Source: Mycobacteroides abscessus ATCC 19977 (GTDB lineage Bacteria; Actinomycetota; Actinomycetes; Mycobacteriales; Mycobacteriaceae). Taken from it: a stretch of DNA of 64,000 nt. Below the pieces are notes generated by a model that saw only the letters and a list, made by a program, of their open reading frames with translations, made no database searches and was not told the origin of the DNA. Shown piece after piece: positions 59,659-64,000 of the stretch. The first letter of the stretch is position 1. Each line of letters starts with the position of its first letter. Position numbers and translations under genes: made by a program. The stretch spans positions 1,922,001-1,986,000 of the forward strand of contig NC_010397.1 in the NCBI RefSeq assembly GCF_000069185.1, given 5' to 3'.

Positions 59659-60396
59659 ATGTTCTATTGGCTGCTGAAGTACATCTTCATGGGGCCGATC
59701 CTGCAGCTGATGGGCCGGCCGAAGGTGGAAGGCCTGGAGAACATCCCGTCGTCCGGGCCGGCGATCTTGGCCGGAAACCATCTCGCCGTGGTGGACAGCT
59801 TCTTTCTCCCGTTGGTCTGCCCGCGCCGGGTGACGTTCCTGGCGAAGAGTGAATACTTCACTGAGCCCGGTTTCAAGGGCTGGCTCAAGAAGGTCTTCTT
59901 CGGCGGTTCGGGACAGGTGCCGATCGACAGAACCAGTGCCGACGCCGCCGAGAACGCCCTGAGCACTGCCAAGCGGCTCCTCGGCGAGGGGAAGCTGTTG
60001 GGCATCTACCCGGAGGGCACGCGCTCGCCCGACGGTCGTCTGTACAAGGGCAAGACCGGGCTGGCGCGTATGGCGCTGGCAACCGGGGTGCCGGTCATTC
60101 CCGTCGCCATGGTCGGCACCAATGTCATGAACCCGCCGGGGACCGCGCGCTGGCACTTTTCCAAGGTCACCGTGAAAATCGGCAAGCCCCTCGATTTCTC
60201 GCGATTCGACGGGATGGCCGGTAACCGATTCATCGAACGAGCGGTCATCGACGAAGTGATGTACGAGCTGATGCAGTTGTCCGGTCAGGAGTACGTCGAC
60301 ATCTACGCGGCCTCCCTCAAGAAAGACGCAGACACGCCAAAGCCTGCGGGCCCTGCTCAGCAGCCCGATCGCATGCCGGAGAGCGCCGCCGGTTAA
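59659..60396 (+). CDS. 1-acyl-sn-glycerol-3-phosphate acyltransferase family protein (Rv2182c-like)
   Basis: A 245-residue PlsC-type acyltransferase. The catalytic NHLAVVD (His41, Asp46) and the second motif GIYPEGTRSPDG are both present, with a hydrophobic N-terminal segment (FYWLLKYIFMGPILQLM) that holds it to the membrane. It transfers acyl groups from acyl-CoA or ACP to lysophospholipid. GGGAGAGGATG precedes the ATG. It is next to the mannosyltransferase gene, as in M. tuberculosis, and both serve envelope lipid synthesis. Confidence 0.93.
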   Translation: MFYWLLKYIFMGPILQLMGRPKVEGLENIPSSGPAILAGNHLAVVDSFFLPLVCPRRVTFLAKSEYFTEPGFKGWLKKVFFGGSGQVPIDRTSADAAENALSTAKRLLGEGKLLGIYPEGTRSPDGRLYKGKTGLARMALATGVPVIPVAMVGTNVMNPPGTARWHFSKVTVKIGKPLDFSRFDGMAGNRFIERAVIDEVMYELMQLSGQEYVDIYAASLKKDADTPKPAGPAQQPDRMPESAAG

Positions 60397-60519
60397 TTCG
60401 GTGTTCAAGCATCTTGCCTGCGTCTGAGGCGCCACCTCGTCGTGGGGCGTTGGTCAGCTATCCGTGCCGGTACCGCTACTCTTGATCCACCGGCGGGAGA
60501 ACTGAGAGATGCGAGGGCC

Positions 60520-61818
60520 GTGCCGAATTCAATAGATGCAACCACCATCGCGGACGGCGGCTCCACTCGTCGAGTCGCCCGATGGATTACGTGGGGTGGC
60601 CCGCTCGTCCTCGCGATTGCCTTGTTGTTGCACGCGATCGTCTTCATCCACTGGCCCACATATGCGCTGCAGATCGATGTGTTGGTGTACCGATTCGGCG
60701 GCACACGGGTACTCGACGGCCTGGACCTGTATTCGATCGGGCGCAACGGCGAGATCGACGATCTGCTGTTCACGTACACCCCGTTCGCGGCCTTGGTCTT
60801 CACCCCGCTGGCGTTCATCACCGACTTCACCGCCCAGGTCCTGTCGCTCATGGTGTTCCCGGCGCTACTGGTCTATTCGGTCTGGCGCATGCTGAATTGG
60901 CTGAACATCTCCGCCAAGGCGGGGCTTTGGGGGCTATTGGCCCTGCTGGTCGGGCTGGTCTCGTGGCTCGAGCCGGTCCGGCTCTCCATTCAGTTGGGGC
61001 AGATCAATCTGTTGATCCTCGCGGTGGTGGTCACGGACATCCTGGCTCCCAAACGATGGAGGCTGGCAGGCATCGGCATCGGCATCGTGGCCGGGATCAA
61101 GCTGACTCCGATGATCTTCATCGTCTTCCTGTTCGTGGTGGGACGGATCCGCGCCGCTGTCGTCGCCACGGTCACCCTGATCGCCACCGTCGGACTGGGC
61201 TTCATTTTTCTGCCCTCGGCCTCCCACTACTACTGGGTGGATCGCTCCTTCGAGAAGATCAGCCGCATCACCCGGGACCCGACCGCAAGCACCAGCATCA
61301 GCGGGCTGTTCCTCAGGCTGGACCTTTCCGCCGGAATCGCCACGGCGCTATCGGCCCTGGTGATCGTGATGAGCCTGGTGGTCGCGACCCTGGCCTACCG
61401 GCGAAATCAGCTATTGCTGGCGATATCCATCGTCGGCATGGCCTCGGCGGCCGCCTCCCCGTTCAGCTGGAGCCATCACTGGGTGTGGTTCGTACCGTTG
61501 GTGGTGCACCTGGGCTACCGCGGCTACGTGCTGGGCAAGCGCGCATCCGCGATCACCATGTGGGCGTTCTGCGTGGTGTTCGCGGCCTGGTTCACGAGTT
61601 TGAGCGGAAAGACGCCGGATTCGGGCGCGCTGACGCTGCGGCCGGGCGGCGTGCTGAACGAGGTGATCCCCAGCCTGTACGTGTTCGTTCATCTGGTGGT
61701 GCTGGTGGCCAGCTGGATATGGCTACGGCGCGATACGCCGGGTGTGAACGATGTTGCGGGCGAGGATGAATCGCCACCGGCCGATGAGCTCGCGCCGGCG
61801 TCGCCGGCGCATAACTAG
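60520..61818 (+). CDS. GT87 polyprenol-phosphate-mannose-dependent mannosyltransferase (Rv2181-like)
   Basis: A 432-residue integral membrane glycosyltransferase (M. tuberculosis Rv2181: 427). About ten hydrophobic helices are visible, among them GGPLVLAIALLLHAIVFIHW and GIGIVAGIKLTPMIFIVFLF. The early periplasmic loop contains QIDVLVYRFGG, with the aspartate expected to act as the catalytic base in GT-C enzymes. Rv2181 adds alpha-1,2-mannose branches to lipomannan and lipoarabinomannan. A GTG at 60442 would lengthen it by 26 residues; the GTG at 60520 fits the family length. In M. tuberculosis Rv2180c follows; here the exoribonuclease comes directly, 9 bases later. Confidence 0.9.
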   Translation: MPNSIDATTIADGGSTRRVARWITWGGPLVLAIALLLHAIVFIHWPTYALQIDVLVYRFGGTRVLDGLDLYSIGRNGEIDDLLFTYTPFAALVFTPLAFITDFTAQVLSLMVFPALLVYSVWRMLNWLNISAKAGLWGLLALLVGLVSWLEPVRLSIQLGQINLLILAVVVTDILAPKRWRLAGIGIGIVAGIKLTPMIFIVFLFVVGRIRAAVVATVTLIATVGLGFIFLPSASHYYWVDRSFEKISRITRDPTASTSISGLFLRLDLSAGIATALSALVIVMSLVVATLAYRRNQLLLAISIVGMASAAASPFSWSHHWVWFVPLVVHLGYRGYVLGKRASAITMWAFCVVFAAWFTSLSGKTPDSGALTLRPGGVLNEVIPSLYVFVHLVVLVASWIWLRRDTPGVNDVAGEDESPPADELAPASPAHN

Positions 61819-61827
61819 GCGGCTTGC

Positions 61828-62331
61828 GTGCGCTATTTCTACGACACCGAGTTCATTGACGACGGCCGCACCATCGAACTCATCTCCATCGGGATGGTGA
61901 GCGAAGACGGTCGCGAGTATTACGCCGTCTCCACCGCGTTCGATCCACAGCAGGCGGGCCCCTGGGTGCGTCAGCATGTGCTGCCCAAGCTGCCGGCGCT
62001 GTCGTCGCCGCTGTGGCGTTCCCGCGGGCAGATCCGTGACGAGCTGGCCGAGTTCATGGGACTGAGCGGGGGCAGCGGGCCCGCCGACCCCATCGAACTG
62101 TGGGCCTGGGTGGGCGCCTATGACCATGTGGCGCTCTGTCAGCTGTGGGGGCCCATGACCGCGCTGCCGCAGCCGGTCCCACGGTTCACCCTCGAACTCA
62201 AGCAGCTCTGGAACGACCTAGGGCGCCCGGCCATGCCGAAACGGCCCGCCGACTCCCACGACGCGCTGGTCGATGCCCGGTTCAACCTGGCTCGCTACCG
62301 TGCGATGGTCGGGGAAAAATCCGCTGGTTAA
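61828..62331 (+). CDS. 3'-5' exoribonuclease (Rv2179c-like, DEDDh fold)
   Basis: A 167-residue RNase of the Rv2179c family. Acidic active-site residues stand in RYFYDTEFIDDG (Asp6, Glu8), near VGAYDHVALCQLWG, and in DSHDALVDARFN. The length matches the M. tuberculosis enzyme (168). The start is a GTG, 9 bases after the mannosyltransferase, so the two are probably on one message. Confidence 0.92.
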   Translation: MRYFYDTEFIDDGRTIELISIGMVSEDGREYYAVSTAFDPQQAGPWVRQHVLPKLPALSSPLWRSRGQIRDELAEFMGLSGGSGPADPIELWAWVGAYDHVALCQLWGPMTALPQPVPRFTLELKQLWNDLGRPAMPKRPADSHDALVDARFNLARYRAMVGEKSAG

Positions 62332-62341
62332 GGCCGGTTAA

Positions 62342-63739
<1,398 letters not shown>

Positions 63740-63748
63740 GGCCGCGGC

Positions 63749-64000
63749 CTAGAGCAAGTTGGTGATGTTGGCGCCCAGCGACCAGCATCCCGCCGCCACC
63801 GAGCTGGTGAGGATCAGGACGATCACCAGCCAGATGAAGATGGCGCGGCGGCTCTGTTGGCGTTCGTATCGGTAGTCCGAGTCGTCGATATCGGCAAAGA
63901 ACGCCGATTCATCTGGTTCGCCGTCGAATTCCTCGTCGTAACCGGCGTCGTACGCAGGGACGGGGTCCATCATCCGCGTGGGGTTGGGCACTCGGGGGCG
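63749..64000 (-). CDS. pknL: 3' end of a membrane protein, probably serine/threonine kinase PknL (cut by window)
   Basis: The frame is open to the window edge, and 83 residues are visible. They comprise an acidic low-complexity stretch (DEEFDGEPDESAFFADIDDS), a basic stop (RYERQQSRRA), one membrane helix (IFIWLVIVLILTSSVAAGCW) and a very short end. PknL of M. tuberculosis has its single membrane helix near the C-terminus with little after it, and its gene faces aroG in this way. The identification rests on position and this layout; the kinase domain itself is outside the window. Confidence 0.65.
   Translation of the reverse strand, partial: RPRVPNPTRMMDPVPAYDAGYDEEFDGEPDESAFFADIDDSDYRYERQQSRRAIFIWLVIVLILTSSVAAGCWSLGANITNLL

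Overview
The window is high-GC actinobacterial DNA from a mycobacterium. Gene order follows the M. tuberculosis block from glnE/glnA1 through lipA-lipB-dlaT, pepA, gcvT, ilvE, cobT-cobS, adenosine kinase, asnB, ctaC, mmpS3, qcrCAB-ctaE, trpD, pimB, fadD15 and Rv2181 to aroG/pknL, written here in the opposite direction. Extra genes between these core genes, and their kinds (paired haem-binding secreted proteins, DoxX pair, Hsp31, P450, an N-hydroxylase), fit a rapid grower, perhaps of the abscessus/chelonae group. The species is inference. No tRNA, rRNA, IS element, phage or CRISPR array was seen.

Layout. (1) 1-10.3 kb: the 3' part of glnE, then an accessory block: two haemophore-like exported proteins on either side of a divergent VOC/MarR pair with two near-identical operators, a PrrAB-like two-component system, a SnoaL protein, a membrane-anchored endonuclease/phosphatase-fold protein, two tandem DoxX proteins and an Hsp31-type glyoxalase. 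(2) 10.3-12.4 kb: glnA1 with a strong terminator and, upstream, a four-half-site array that matches the GlnR operator pattern, shared with a divergent RDD membrane protein. (3) 12.4-17.9 kb: a second accessory block with an MFS exporter, an OlsB-type N-acyltransferase translationally coupled to a lysine/ornithine N-hydroxylase, a TetR regulator and a P450. (4) 17.9-23.0 kb: a lipoylation operon (dlaT, epimerase, lipB, lipA, DUF4191). (5) 23.1-33.9 kb: DUF167, pepA, gcvT, ilvE, a Tat-exported purple acid phosphatase, a cobU-cobT-cobS operon, DUF3043, glycerate kinase and an ErpA-like Fe-S protein.

(6) 34-46 kb: adenosine kinase, asnB and the respiratory supercomplex genes (ctaC, ctaF; ctaE-qcrC-qcrA-qcrB), separated by mmpS3 and a partner membrane gene. 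(7) 46-64 kb: trpD, an exonuclease/GIY-YIG fusion, envelope genes (NlpC/P60 hydrolase, PimB', acyltransferase, GT87 mannosyltransferase), a probable gluzincin lipoprotein, fadD15, two SRPBCC proteins, an ArsA-like ATPase, the 3'-5' exoribonuclease, aroG and the 3' end of a probable pknL.

The core genes serve nitrogen assimilation, lipoate-dependent oxidation, cobalamin assembly, aerobic respiration and phosphatidylinositol-mannoside/lipomannan synthesis. The observations most worth checking are the acyltransferase/N-hydroxylase pair (possible lipid-hydroxamate product), the GlnR array, the paired MarR operators, and a lipoprotein peptidase that seems to need a CTG start.
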